In this document: positions 1-9,167 of the stretch, piece by piece
Numbering within the stretch: position 1 is the stretch's first letter
Layout of the letters: each line of letters starts with the position of its first letter
Source: Arenibacter antarcticus
Lineage (GTDB): Bacteria > Bacteroidota > Bacteroidia > Flavobacteriales > Flavobacteriaceae
Length of the DNA: 64,000 bases
Direction of reading: 5' to 3'
NCBI RefSeq assembly: GCF_041320605.1
Contig: NZ_CP166679.1
Span: 3,644,001-3,708,000, forward strand
Position numbers and translations under genes: made by a program
Notes under the pieces: generated by a model
Database searches by the model: none
What the model was told of the DNA's origin: nothing
What the model saw: the letters and a program-made list of their open reading frames with translations, nothing else

Positions 1-963
1 CCAATTATGTTTTTCATATCTTCTTCGCATTGCGGAGATCAACTTGCCATTATCAAGTCTGATAGTTTGGGACATCACTGCTCGGGATTGATCTGGATGG
101 GGATTTTTGGCATCATCCTCCTCCAGTTTAATTTTCAAGGAAAGATCAACCTTCTTTTCGTCATAAGGAGGCACAACCCATCCCACGAACTTAAATGATT
201 TTCCTCCGTCAACTGTACGCATACAGAAAAGTCGGTCTGTTCCGAAATTGCCTTCCTCGCGTACAGACATAAATACAAGGCACTCATCCTTTCCTTCCAC
301 CACATAATCTGTCCTTGGAGTCAATTCAAGATCCCCAGGAAAAGCTGAGTTCTTCAATTCGGTCCATTCCCGGATATTATCAATCCCAAGTCGGTAGGGT
401 CCATTCCATGATTCACCTGCATCATAAGTAAAGAAGAAGTGGCCTCTCTCATCATAGGCACCATGGTAGGAAGTTCCTACAACACGCATAGCAAACTGTG
501 GATGGGAAAAATCTATAGGGTTTACCAATGTTTGCAGTTCCGGTTTTTTATCAAAGTCTCCGACATAATCTTTTGGATCATACCCTTTCCAGGTTTTTCC
601 CATATCAGAACTCCTAGCGAGCCAGCTTTCCTGATTTCCTCCAATGTTGTGATTTCCAACGATAAGTTTATAATCTCCACGAGTAAATCCAACGAGCATG
701 TTTTCTCCGTCTGCGGACCATGCTCCATTATTTGCTGGCCAACCAAGGAATTTACCTTCTTCGTGGTAAACAACAATATGTTCCGCATTGTCAACCCTTT
801 GATAGTTTAATTCATTAGTACTACTTGCTTGGGCCTTTGCATTTTGAAATTGGAGGACAAACAGGATCATAAAACATTTCACCACTGCTATTTTAGGCAG
901 TTGATTTAGATTGGTCATCATTTGTTTGTTCACAGGTATAACTCTTAGTGGGTTTCTCATCAT
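1..963 (-). CDS. Sialidase-like (BNR/Asp-box) exported protein, 3' end outside window
   Basis: This frame is open from an ATG at 963 (a second ATG sits at 960) to the left edge, so the C-terminus is missing. The N-terminus has a basic segment, then a hydrophobic stretch ending in AKAQA, which reads as a signal peptide for export. At least three Asp-box-like motifs are visible (SSDMGKTW, TYDAGESW, TVDGGKSF), the hallmark of sialidase-fold six-bladed propellers. Proteins of this type in marine Bacteroidota act on glycans in the periplasm or at the surface. The true substrate cannot be told from a fragment, and catalytic arginines cannot be checked without the rest. The gene is transcribed away from the other genes here. 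It could equally be a non-catalytic propeller. The frame is well supported by continuous coding and the motifs; the activity is inference. Confidence 0.75.
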   Translation of the reverse strand, partial: MMRNPLRVIPVNKQMMTNLNQLPKIAVVKCFMILFVLQFQNAKAQASSTNELNYQRVDNAEHIVVYHEEGKFLGWPANNGAWSADGENMLVGFTRGDYKLIVGNHNIGGNQESWLARSSDMGKTWKGYDPKDYVGDFDKKPELQTLVNPIDFSHPQFAMRVVGTSYHGAYDERGHFFFTYDAGESWNGPYRLGIDNIREWTELKNSAFPGDLELTPRTDYVVEGKDECLVFMSVREEGNFGTDRLFCMRTVDGGKSFKFVGWVVPPYDEKKVDLSLKIKLEEDDAKNPHPDQSRAVMSQTIRLDNGKLISAMRRRYEKHNW

Positions 964-1497
964 TCTTTGTTTTTTCTCTATGCAGTTAATAATTAAGGAT
1001 TTTAAATGCCCTATCGGATACAAGTGTTTTCATTATAAAAGCCAAATGCTAAAGATTTTACGGACATTATAAATATACATTTACTTTGGATAAAATACCA
1101 AAACCCAATTATATTGTGTGTCGCTTTGTGCGATTTGTCAATTTGTATGGGTAGGGAAATTTATTTCTGGCTATCATAAATTTCGTGAAACAGAAACCTG
1201 ATTATAACACCTATTATGTTATGAGCAGTCCAATACCAGAGACAATTACGTTGGAAGGTAAAAAAAAATAGACATTGACAAGCATCCTATCAACCCACAA
1301 AAAGGGATAAACCTGCTATAAATCTGTTCTTTTTAAGGTTGTATAAGGGCGGCAATATTTGTAATACAGTACTAAAGTAAAATGAAGCAACCCTAACAAA
1401 AAATTAAAAGCGGCCTAGAACGGTGAGGAAAAGGTTATTGTGCTGTAATAACTATTCCCAAATGTGACAAATGAAAGAGTAGTTAAAATTTTCTATT
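964..1497. other. Intergenic stretch, no recognisable gene
   Basis: AT-rich sequence between the sialidase-like gene and the disrupted permease. A short GTG-initiated frame near 1185-1271 (MKQKPDYNTYY...) ends after 28 codons; I do not consider it a supported gene, though it could be a relic. No clear terminator, tRNA or inverted repeat was seen. Confidence 0.5.
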
Positions 1498-2232
1498 CTA
1501 AATTAAAGATTGACTTAATAATATGGTGCCGACACAGATTAATCCTATATAAATATATTTTAAAAAAGCTCCGTCATTTAATTGATGATTAAGATATCTG
1601 CCAAGGAAAATGGCAGGGAGTATAACAGGTATTGTAATTAAAAAATAATATGTTACGGTCGGATTCCACAGGCCTTTGTACCAATAGCCAATCATTCCAA
1701 GAATACTTGCTGGTAGAAAATATGCTTGTAAAGTGGCTCTAAATGTTTTAGCCGTCCAGTTGCGAAGGTTCCCGTAAATAACAAGCGGCGGTCCATTTAA
1801 ACCATATGCACCACCAAATATTCCTGATAAAAAGCCGCATAAAAAAAGCCACGTTTTATCATCAGTTTCTAATTTTAAATTATTTTTTTAAAATAAGGAA
1901 TAGACGGCATATAAAATGATTAATAATCCTAATATTATTTTCGCTATATCATTATTTCCATAAACAAGCAGTAATAATCCAATCGGAATTCCTAAAATCG
2001 CAAAAATAATCAACCATTTTGCACTTTTAAAATGTATTTGTTTTCGGTCTTGTACGACAACAATCGTTGCAACCAAAATAGATATTAATACAGAAAGTGG
2101 AACTGCGATTTCAATGGGTATTAAAAGAATAAGTAACGGAACTGCAATTAAAGATTCGCCAAATCCAAATGTAGATCGAACTAATGTAGCAATGAAAACA
2201 ATTGTTAAAATGTAAAATGTTATTAAATCCAT
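1498..2232 (-). pseudogene. TauE/SafE (TSUP) family permease with one in-frame stop
   Basis: Two open stretches (2232-1888 and the part from 1887 to 1498) lie in the same reading frame and together match the layout of a TSUP-family sulfite/sulfonate-type permease of about 244 residues. The first half holds the N-terminal helices with the FGFGESLIAVPLL segment, and the second half repeats the theme with GIFGGAYGLNGPPLVIYG, the paired loops typical of this family. They are separated only by a TAA at 1890-1888, next to an A/T run, after the residues AVYSLF. Coding continues in frame on both sides with no other lesion, so this is a single nonsense change. It may be recent inactivation or a base-calling error. 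A shorter functional product is unlikely because half of the membrane helices would be lost. The substrate is unknown. Confidence 0.8.
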
Positions 2233-2552
2233 ATTTCTTTTGAACGTTCAATTCTTCTATTGGGATAGCTATTGAAGTATTGACAACCAAACAAAATACT
2301 GAAAAGGGTTGCCATTAATTCAACACCCAAAATTAACATTATGGAGTAATTAATAACACATATTCCATGTAAAGAACTAGTCTAGGGGTTATCATAGGTT
2401 ATAGAATTTTTAGAAGGCTTATTATATTTTAAATCTGTCAAATGATTTTCCATTATATTTATAGACTCATCATTAGTAAGAATACCAAGTACCAAGCTAG
2501 CGAACAATCCTTTAGAGAAATAAAACAACCACTTGAATAAATAACCTTGAAA
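2233..2552. other. Intergenic stretch, no recognisable gene
   Basis: About 320 bases between the divergently oriented disrupted permease and the disrupted glycoside-hydrolase-like gene. It is AT-rich, and no convincing promoter, hairpin or ORF was recognised. Confidence 0.5.
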
Positions 2553-4820
2553 ATGAAGAAATTTTATAATTGGCAGCTTTTATGTTTTGTCATACTCGCG
2601 TCTCGCGTCTCTTGCCTCTTGCCATACAACTAATAACGGAGAGAATCTGTCTCTTGACAACGGTAAATTAAAATTGAGCTTTAGCAAGGAAAATGGTTCA
2701 CTTGTTGTTTTCCAAGATTTAATAGAGAACTATGAATTTTTGGATGAAAAGAAGACATTGGAATTGCCATGGGAAATTAATTTTAATCATTCCCAAGATT
2801 CTTTATATGCACCACAGGATTTTGAATATTCAAAACCAGATCCATTGACCCTTGTTTTAAAATGGGGAAACTTTAAGGGAGAACTGAATAAAGAACTTAC
2901 AGTGACGGCTGAAATTAACCTAGATAAAGAAAAGGCTTTATCCTATTGGAAAATATCACTTGATGGTACGCAGGGTAAAGAAATTAATAGTGTTGTGTTT
3001 CCTAAAATTAGTGGGTTTAAGGATTTAGGTCTGGAGAAATTAGCTATACCCAGCATAATGGGAGAGTTAATAACGGCCCCAAGGGGAATTCTATCGGCTA
3101 AAAAATCGAAAAAAAAGAGTATGGATTGGGTGTATCCAGATCATCTTTCATTACAGTGTTTGGCTTTGTATAATGCCGATAAAATTGGGTTATATCTTGC
3201 CTCAAATGACACCCTCACCTATAGGAAAGGCTATTCACTTCAACTTGATATAGCTAATAATTTAACCTACCAAATGTCCAATTACCCGTCTTTTGATGCA
3301 AATGCCAATTCATATTCTCCATCTTATGAAGCTGTAATAGGGTCGTTTAAGGGAGATTGGATTACCGCTGCAGAACAGTATAGGGAATGGGGTTCCCAAC
3401 AGGAATGGACCTCTAAAAGTAGGTTTAAGAATGGTCTACATCCAGATTGGTTGGAAGAAACCGCATTATGGGTTTGGAATAGGGGTAGATCGGATAATGT
3501 ATTGGTGCCAGCTGCAGCATTAAAAAAACGATTGGGACTGCCTGTTAATGTATTTTGGCACTGGTGGCATGGTGCCTCATATGATGAAGGTTTTCCAGAA
3601 TATTTTCCACCGAGGGAAGGGGGAGCGTCCTTTATCAATGCGATGAAGTTGGCACAACAAAAGGGTGTTCATTCCATAGTGTACATGAATTCCTTTCAGT
3701 AGGGCGATTCTACTGAGAGCTGGGAAACCGAAAATGCTTCGGTGTATGCAGTTAAGGATATAAATGGGGATTTAAGGTCTCATGCATATAATATTTTCAC
3801 AGGTAATTCCCTAACGAATATGTGTATGGGGACTCAATTCTGGAAAGACAAATACACCTCCTTATCCGAAAGCGCGGTTAATGTATATGGGACCAATGGG
3901 GTGTATATGGATCAAGCCTGCATGTCTAGAGTGTGTTATGATAAAGCACATGGGCATGCAATAGGTGGCGGTAATTATTGGTTTAAGAATTTCGGAATAC
4001 TTACCGATCAAAACCGCTCTAAGATTTCTATTGCAAAGGAACCAATTTTAGCAGGTGAACATTGTAACGAAAGTTGGATGCCCTACCTCGATCTTTTCCT
4101 GACCCTTCAAGTAAGTAGAGAAAGATATTCTGGAGTTGGGCAATGGGAGGTTATTCCGTTCTTTCAGGCAGTTTATCATGAATATGCCATAACCTACGGT
4201 AATTATTCCTCGTTGGTAACGCCTCCATATGATGAGCTATGGCCTAAAGAATTTGCACCGGAAAATCAGGAACAACCTTTGGACCCCATATTTAACAAGC
4301 AATTCTTAATGGAACAGGCCAGGTCTTTTGTCTGGGGCATGCAGCCAACAATTTCTAACTTTTGGATACCCAAAGAAAAGAAGAAATTGATTATTTAATG
4401 AGTATTGCGAAAATCAGGTATCAGGGATTAAAATACTTGCTACACGGAAAATTTTTAAGAGCCCCATCTATGCAAATTCCAGAAGAAGAATTGGATATAT
4501 CCAAACTTTCCATATACGCAGGCAGAAAGGGCCAAAATGTTACTGCGTATAAAAAGAAATATCCCTTGGCCTATTCTGGAGCTTGGAAAGCCGATGATGG
4601 TAACGTTGGAATTCCCTTGACCAGTATAAGTGAAAAACATATGTTGATTAACTTTAAAATAGACACAAACGATTACAACATTTCTTCAAATGGGGAGGTC
4701 TATTTAATAAATAATGAAGGTAGAAAATTGCTGACAACCTATAAGGACAATGAGATTATTGTAGAACATCAATTAAAACCAAGAGAAGTGTGCCTTATTG
4801 AAATTATTCCAACATCCTAA
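2553..4820 (+). pseudogene. Lipoprotein resembling DUF6259 glycoside-hydrolase-like proteins, three lesions
   Basis: Reading from ATG 2553 gives the start of a lipoprotein signal (MKKFYNWQLLCFVILAS) that then goes out of frame. A tandem 7-base duplication CGCGTCT at 2597-2603/2604-2610 explains this: removing one copy joins the start to ...VILASLASC, a textbook lipobox with Cys at codon 21, and to the long downstream frame. The body (from about 2620) has an N-terminal beta-rich region and a barrel-like region with VNVFWHWWHG, resembling DUF6259-type putative glycoside hydrolases. A TAG at 3700-3702 then interrupts MNSFQ*GDSTESW, probably a former Trp codon, and coding resumes in frame. Near 4365-4390 the frame moves by what looks like a one-base loss in an A-rich tract, after which the beta-rich C-terminus runs to 4820. 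With three independent lesions this is a decayed gene. The family name is a recollection from sequence style and is less certain than the lesions. Confidence 0.8.
2597..2610 (+). repeat. 7-base tandem duplication inside a signal-peptide sequence
   Basis: CGCGTCT occurs twice head to tail, immediately followed by CTTGCCT/CTTGCC. The duplication shifts the frame by +1 between the start codon at 2553 and the body of the lipoprotein gene. Deleting either copy restores a perfect lipoprotein signal sequence. Confidence 0.85.
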
Positions 4821-5056
4821 GGCCAATTTGATACTAGAAAAGTAAAGTTAAATAGAGGTGTCGGTTTGATTACGCTAGTTGAAGGTTATCTAGCCTCGGG
4901 TAAATCCATACTGTATAGAACAAAAACGAAGTGAAAAAAGCAATTTGGGATTGGAAGATATAATGAACGACCATGGCATATTATGGGAAGGTTACATTGG
5001 TTAAGCTAAAACCAACATTTTTTTCATAGAACAGTTAGTTGTAAGCACGGTTATTG

Positions 5057-5503
5057 TTAAAGATCTTTTGCAAAACATAGACTATCAGGAATATCCTTGA
5101 GAATACCATACTTTGGAATTGACCAGTAACCATTTCTTTGATAAAGTTTACTAGCTTCAGGTTGTTTAGAACCTGTAAAGAGAAGGCATTTTGTGCTTCC
5201 CAATTCTTTGGACCAAGCTTCTAATTCGGATAGTATTTTTTCTGCAATTCTTTGACCTCTAACTACGGGAGAAACATACATCCGTTTAATTTCCATGGTG
5301 CTGGAATCATATTCGGAGATAGTTCCACACCCAATTGCTTTCCCCTTTTTAAAAGCTAAAACAACATAATTTATACTGCTAACGGTATTAAACTTAGCTA
5401 GAGGATGAGTTTCTCCATCCCTTTGTGCAAGGTCTAAATTGAGTAATTCCACTAGTTTTTTAAAATCCCGATTTTGAGAGTTGGTTCTTATTACCGCTAT
5501 CAT
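5057..5503 (-). CDS. GNAT family N-acetyltransferase
   Basis: A 148-residue protein, the usual size for a single-domain GCN5-related N-acetyltransferase, cytoplasmic and acetyl-CoA dependent. The conserved core is visible at about residues 74-125: the strand MYVSPVVRGQRIAEKILSEL contains the R/Q-x-x-G/A-type acetyl-CoA loop (RGQRIA), and the C-terminal ASKLYQRNGYWSIPKYG matches the usual 'LYxxxGF' motif B region. The acceptor substrate cannot be deduced. The gene lies downstream of trpB on the same strand but is separated by about 200 bases that include a long inverted repeat (5537-5603), so it is probably a separate unit. It appears intact. Confidence 0.85.
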   Translation of the reverse strand: MIAVIRTNSQNRDFKKLVELLNLDLAQRDGETHPLAKFNTVSSINYVVLAFKKGKAIGCGTISEYDSSTMEIKRMYVSPVVRGQRIAEKILSELEAWSKELGSTKCLLFTGSKQPEASKLYQRNGYWSIPKYGILKDIPDSLCFAKDL

Positions 5504-5536
5504 ATTGTTAAATGTACCCTACCGTTTTTGTGAAAA

Positions 5537-5603
5537 GGTAGTTGCGTTTTTGCTTAGGCTGATTTTACTGTGAAAAAACCTCACAAGCAAACCCGCAACT
5601 ACC
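5537..5603. promoter_or_regulatory. Long imperfect inverted repeat between trpB-like gene and GNAT gene
   Basis: Arms of 19 bases at 5537-5555 and 5585-5603 pair with only two mismatches: both ends read GGTAGTTGCG/CGCAACTACC and the inner part pairs TTTGCTT/AAGCAAA. The loop contains a smaller GTGA/TCAC pair. On the minus strand the hairpin is followed by TTTT. It could terminate trpB transcription, attenuate the GNAT gene 34 bases further on, or be the remains of a small mobile repeat. Confidence 0.6.
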
Positions 5604-5702
5604 ATTGTTTAAATACTAAACAGCAATTAATTTCAAACAGTGCTGCCACTGGATTGTCGGTTTAATTACCTCTTAATACTTCAATAAATTATCTCATATG
5701 GG

Positions 5703-6902
5703 TTATTCTGGCAAACCATAAGTATCTACAACAAAGTCGATATCTTTATCGCCCCTACCACTTAAATTGACCAATATAGATTTCTGAGGCTGCTCTTTAG
5801 CTAGCTTTAAAGCATAGGCTACTGCATGTGAGCTTTCGAGTGCAGGAATAATACCTTCTAACCTGCTTAGTTCGTAGAAAGCATCAATAGCCTCTTTATC
5901 GTTAATAACATCGTAATTAACTGAGTTCATATCCTTAAGCATACAGTGTTCGGGTCCAACAGCCGGATAATCGAGACCGCTGGCTACAGAATAAACGGGT
6001 GCCGGTTCTCCTTTTTCATCTTTTAACATATAGGATTTAAAACCATGCATTACACCTGGAGTCCCTAATGTCATGGAAGCAGCATGTTCGCCAAATTCCA
6101 AAGAGTGACCCCCAGGTTCAACACCATGTAGCTTGCATTCTTTATCACTAAGAAAAGCCGAAAATATTCCAATGGCATTACTTCCTCCGCCAACACAAGC
6201 AACAACATTATCGGGTAATTCACCGGTCATTTCCAAAAACTGTTCCCGTGCTTCAATTCCAACCACACGCTGAAAATCGCGAACCATCATAGGAAACGGA
6301 TGAGGACCTACCACTGATCCAATGCAATAAATCGCATTTTCAGAGTCTTTGAGGTATGCTTCAAACGCGGAGTCAACAGCTTCTTTTAAGGTTTTTAGGC
6401 CGTGGGTTGCAGGAACAATCTTTGCTCCCAATATTTTCATGCGCACCACATTTGGGTGCTGTTTTTTAATATCAACTTCGCCCATATGAATTTCGCATTC
6501 CAAACCGAAATAAGCTGCGGCGGTGGCCAAAGCAACACCATGTTGGCCTGCGCCAGTTTCTGCGATAAGCTTCTTTTTGCCAAGGTGTTTGGCAAGCAAG
6601 GCTTCGCCCATACAGTGATTAAGTTTATGAGCACCTGTATGGTTTAAGTCTTCACGCTTTAAATAAATACGGCCTCCGTATTTTTCTGACAAACGAGAAC
6701 AATAATAAACAGGAGTAGGGCGTCCTTGGTAATGTTTACGAATACTACGTAGTTCCTGTATAAAGTTGTGGGATTTACTTATGGTATGATAAGCATCCGC
6801 TATTTTTTTCATTTCAACTTCTAATGACGGTGGAACGAAAGCGCCACCATAGTCTTCAAAAAAACCCTCACTATTTGGGTATTTTTTAAAATAATTACTC
6901 AT
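5703..6902 (-). CDS. trpB: Tryptophan synthase beta chain-like protein (orphan TrpB)
   Basis: A 399-residue PLP enzyme of the tryptophan synthase beta family, which condenses indole with serine in the cytoplasm. The PLP lysine is K93 in [15 protein letters not shown], and the phosphate-binding loop [14 protein letters not shown] and the C-terminal LSGRGDKD are present. The length is normal and the start [15 protein letters not shown] gives the expected N-terminal arm, so it looks functional. The odd point is the context: no trpA or other trp gene is nearby, and the segment [18 protein letters not shown] differs from the EEDxxRQxxNVxRM pattern of classic TrpA-partnered TrpB. Flavobacteria normally carry a trp operon elsewhere, so this may be a second, stand-alone TrpB paralogue that scavenges indole. 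That is inference. A dispersed-repeat copy sits about 57 bases upstream. Confidence 0.9.
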   Translation of the reverse strand: MSNYFKKYPNSEGFFEDYGGAFVPPSLEVEMKKIADAYHTISKSHNFIQELRSIRKHYQGRPTPVYYCSRLSEKYGGRIYLKREDLNHTGAHKLNHCMGEALLAKHLGKKKLIAETGAGQHGVALATAAAYFGLECEIHMGEVDIKKQHPNVVRMKILGAKIVPATHGLKTLKEAVDSAFEAYLKDSENAIYCIGSVVGPHPFPMMVRDFQRVVGIEAREQFLEMTGELPDNVVACVGGGSNAIGIFSAFLSDKECKLHGVEPGGHSLEFGEHAASMTLGTPGVMHGFKSYMLKDEKGEPAPVYSVASGLDYPAVGPEHCMLKDMNSVNYDVINDKEAIDAFYELSRLEGIIPALESSHAVAYALKLAKEQPQKSILVNLSGRGDKDIDFVVDTYGLPE

Positions 6903-6956
6903 AAAACATGTTTTTTAAATTAATACTATAAATATGAAAATAATTAATCACTATTT

Positions 6957-7085
6957 CACTCACTAAGTGAGATTTAAAAGCCCAACGCTTGCCTGCCCAT
7001 TCTGTTCAGGCGGGCGTAGAAATGATATCGGTAGTTACCGCCCGATGCCTCATGGGTTTGCCCTGAGGAAATTAATTGCTAAAAA
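6957..7085. repeat. Dispersed intergenic repeat, copy A
   Basis: This stretch aligns over roughly 125 bases with 51953-52085. Shared landmarks in the same order are a perfect 13-base palindrome CTCACTAAGTGAG (6959-6971), then TTTAAAAG, ACGCTTG, CTGCCC, and TCATGGGT near 7050. In this copy a GCCTGCC...GGCGGGC pairing can also form; copy B has lost it. It has no coding potential. It sits upstream of the trpB-like gene, in the same orientation relative to the minus-strand gene as copy B. Sequence from 7086 to 7423 shows no further gene or structure that I recognise. Confidence 0.7.
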
Positions 7086-7423
7086 GTTTTTTGGCAAAGC
7101 ATTTAAAATCCCTCTTTATCGTGTGCTAACCTTTACTCTAAGTGATGCTATATTCATTCCGTTTTTAAAATTATAATCAGTTAACTTTTTTTGTACTCCA
7201 AACTTTTATCCATGTACATAAGGGTTTTGTAAATGGCTCATAGCGTGTAAAGGGACCTTTTCCTTTCAGTTTAGCACGAGTCGATATTTTTATTTTTCTT
7301 ATTACCGACTTTTTCAATTCACCAAATTGTAAAACTTGACGGATTAGCAATTATGCGCTACTTTCTATTAAATAACGCTTTAGTGTCTTGCGTTTCCTTA
7401 TTCCTCCTTGTATTGCTCAATTT

Positions 7424-7879
7424 TCAATAAATCATTATCGAAGAAAAATACACCCACAATATAAAGAAAATTTGGAAGGGGACACGAAACCATAAATATA
7501 CTAATCCATTACCTTCGAAAGTGACACTTTGGTAATCTATTTGTTCCATGAATGCTTTTATGTTCGCTAGTAAAATGAGGATAAAGAATAGAATCAGCAA
7601 CCATGCGGTCACCGTTCTGAATTTTGAGTTATGTAGACTGATTGCTCCAATAATTTCGATAACTCCAGTAGAATAGACAATTTCTTTTTTTAGAGGTGAA
7701 AAATCGGAAATCATCATAGACATTCCGTCCGTAAACATAAAATGGCTCATTGCGGTGAAAAGTAGCATTACGGACATACCGATTCTCGCTGAAAACGGGA
7801 CTTTATAATCTCACTTTATTAGCTTTTGGGCTAATACAGTAATAACTGAAACTGTGATTAAAATGATTAATGGTACCAT
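7424..7879 (-). pseudogene. DoxX-like small membrane protein with premature TGA
   Basis: A DoxX-type membrane protein is recognisable: ATG at 7879 gives MVPLIILITVSVITVLAQKLIK, then TGA at 7813-7811, and the same frame continues DYKVPFSARIGMSVMLLFTAMSHFMF. The sHF motif, P-L-K and V/Y-x-T-G-x-x-E-I-x-G-A-I (YSTGVIEIIGAI) and four predicted helices fit the DoxX/DoxX-like fold. Joining the two parts across the stop gives about 151 residues, close to the family's usual length; the stop is plausibly a former Trp codon (TGG to TGA). A shortened product starting at the Met at 7777 would lack the first helix. Function in the family is poorly defined. Confidence 0.75.
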
Positions 7880-8435
7880 CTTTATTTTCGTGAAGTTGGG
7901 TAGTATACCCTTAAAACATCCCCAATATTTTTATTGATGGCTCGTGTTTATGGTAACGGTAATGGTCTTTGACCGTCTTAGGCCTTCCAAAGCTTGATTT
8001 GACCGGAGAAAATATATGTTGATCGCCTTTAGAAAAAATCACCGAAAATCCAATTGTTTTTACCTAGACCCTAAATGGATTAATTGGATTATCTATATTT
8101 AAACCAATATGAAATTCTTAAAATATCAATTTAACCTGCCATAAAAAAACGCAATACAAATTAAGCCAAACAATCATTAGAGATAGTATGAAATGAGCAT
8201 GACCGAAAATTGGTCGCTAACATTATATTTTTAATTGTGTTCATTATGACATTTATTAAAAACTAAATATCACCAGTTGATTTTGCCATTCTAGGAAAAA
8301 TTAGGGAGACAAATAGGGGGGGAGTTTTACATTAAAAACACACATACACAGGGAATTATCGATAATTAAATAGAATACAACTGTTTTTTTTCTATTTTAA
8401 CGGCTCCAAACCAGTTTACTGTTATAAAAAACCGA
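7880..8435. other. Intergenic stretch, no recognisable gene
   Basis: More than 500 bases of AT-rich sequence between the DoxX-like pseudogene and the TPR-like ORF. Short imperfect pairings occur (for example GACCGAAAATTGGTC near 8199) but none with a T-tail, and no open frame with recognisable content was found. Confidence 0.5.
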
Positions 8436-9089
8436 ATGCTTTTTTTTAAAAAAACCAATAGTATTTTTTTATTTCTTTTTGTTTTACAGCTAAAGTCTCA
8501 AAACTCTACCATCAAAATTCCTGTATTAGAAAACAATATTCATAATTTTGAATCACTACTTCTTCAAGAAAAATATTTTCACACAGATACAGTGTCGTCA
8601 AATAAATACCTGAAACCTTTAAGTAAAACAAAGAAGTATTCACCAATATATGAAGGATGGCCTGCTAATGGTTACAGCAATTTTTATAATGGATCTAACT
8701 CCAAAAGTAAATTCCACTATTTGCAATCCATAAGTAAAGCTAAAGCACTAAAAGAGGAGTCTTGTGAAATATGGACTCAGCTCAATTATGTAGGTTATTT
8801 ATATAATTACAGGGATTTCACAACCATGACTCCTAACCTTTTAGAAGTTATTGACATAATAAAAAAGCATTCTCCTGAAGCGTTAATTTTACCAGGAAAG
8901 TCCTTTGAAAAGTTGGGGTGGATCATGCAAACCTTAGAAGATTATGAGGAAGCGTTAAAATACTTAAATCTTGCAAAAACTCATACTCCCATAAATACTA
9001 CTGCATATGGAAATAAAGTTAATTATGGGAATTACAATTATACTGAAGGAACAGCTCCTCGTAGAAATCTATTAATAAAGACCATCTGA
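8436..9089 (+). CDS. Exported TPR-like protein, probably truncated
   Basis: A 217-residue frame beginning with a basic segment and hydrophobic stretch (SIFLFLFVLQLKSQ) that looks like a signal peptide. The middle has helical-repeat character, and SFEKLGWIMQTLEDYEEALKY reads as a tetratricopeptide motif at about residues 151-185. The protein stops soon after, with a low-complexity tail rich in Asn and Tyr. Such N-terminal modules in Flavobacteria often continue into more TPRs and a signalling domain (histidine kinase or LuxR-type). The abrupt end, plus a short open frame in +1 immediately after (about 9066-9130), suggests this is the surviving N-terminal part of a longer gene. I do not recognise a specific function. 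Confidence 0.5.
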   Translation: MLFFKKTNSIFLFLFVLQLKSQNSTIKIPVLENNIHNFESLLLQEKYFHTDTVSSNKYLKPLSKTKKYSPIYEGWPANGYSNFYNGSNSKSKFHYLQSISKAKALKEESCEIWTQLNYVGYLYNYRDFTTMTPNLLEVIDIIKKHSPEALILPGKSFEKLGWIMQTLEDYEEALKYLNLAKTHTPINTTAYGNKVNYGNYNYTEGTAPRRNLLIKTI

Positions 9090-9167
9090 TATATGCACTC
9101 TGGGCCTTAGAATTATTTTTGAAACCTAATTTTTAATACATTTAGTTAAATTAAAACCATAAATAAC

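Noticed and set aside
1-810. Several short frames on both strands inside the sialidase-like gene
   Set aside because: The minus-strand frame that is open from 963 to the edge encodes Asp boxes and a signal peptide, which explains the region; the others are shadows.
3700-3702. Recoding of TAG (for example as pyrrolysine) in the glycoside-hydrolase-like gene
   Set aside because: The same gene also has a frameshift and a 7-base duplication, and neighbouring genes are interrupted by TAA and TGA, so decay is simpler.
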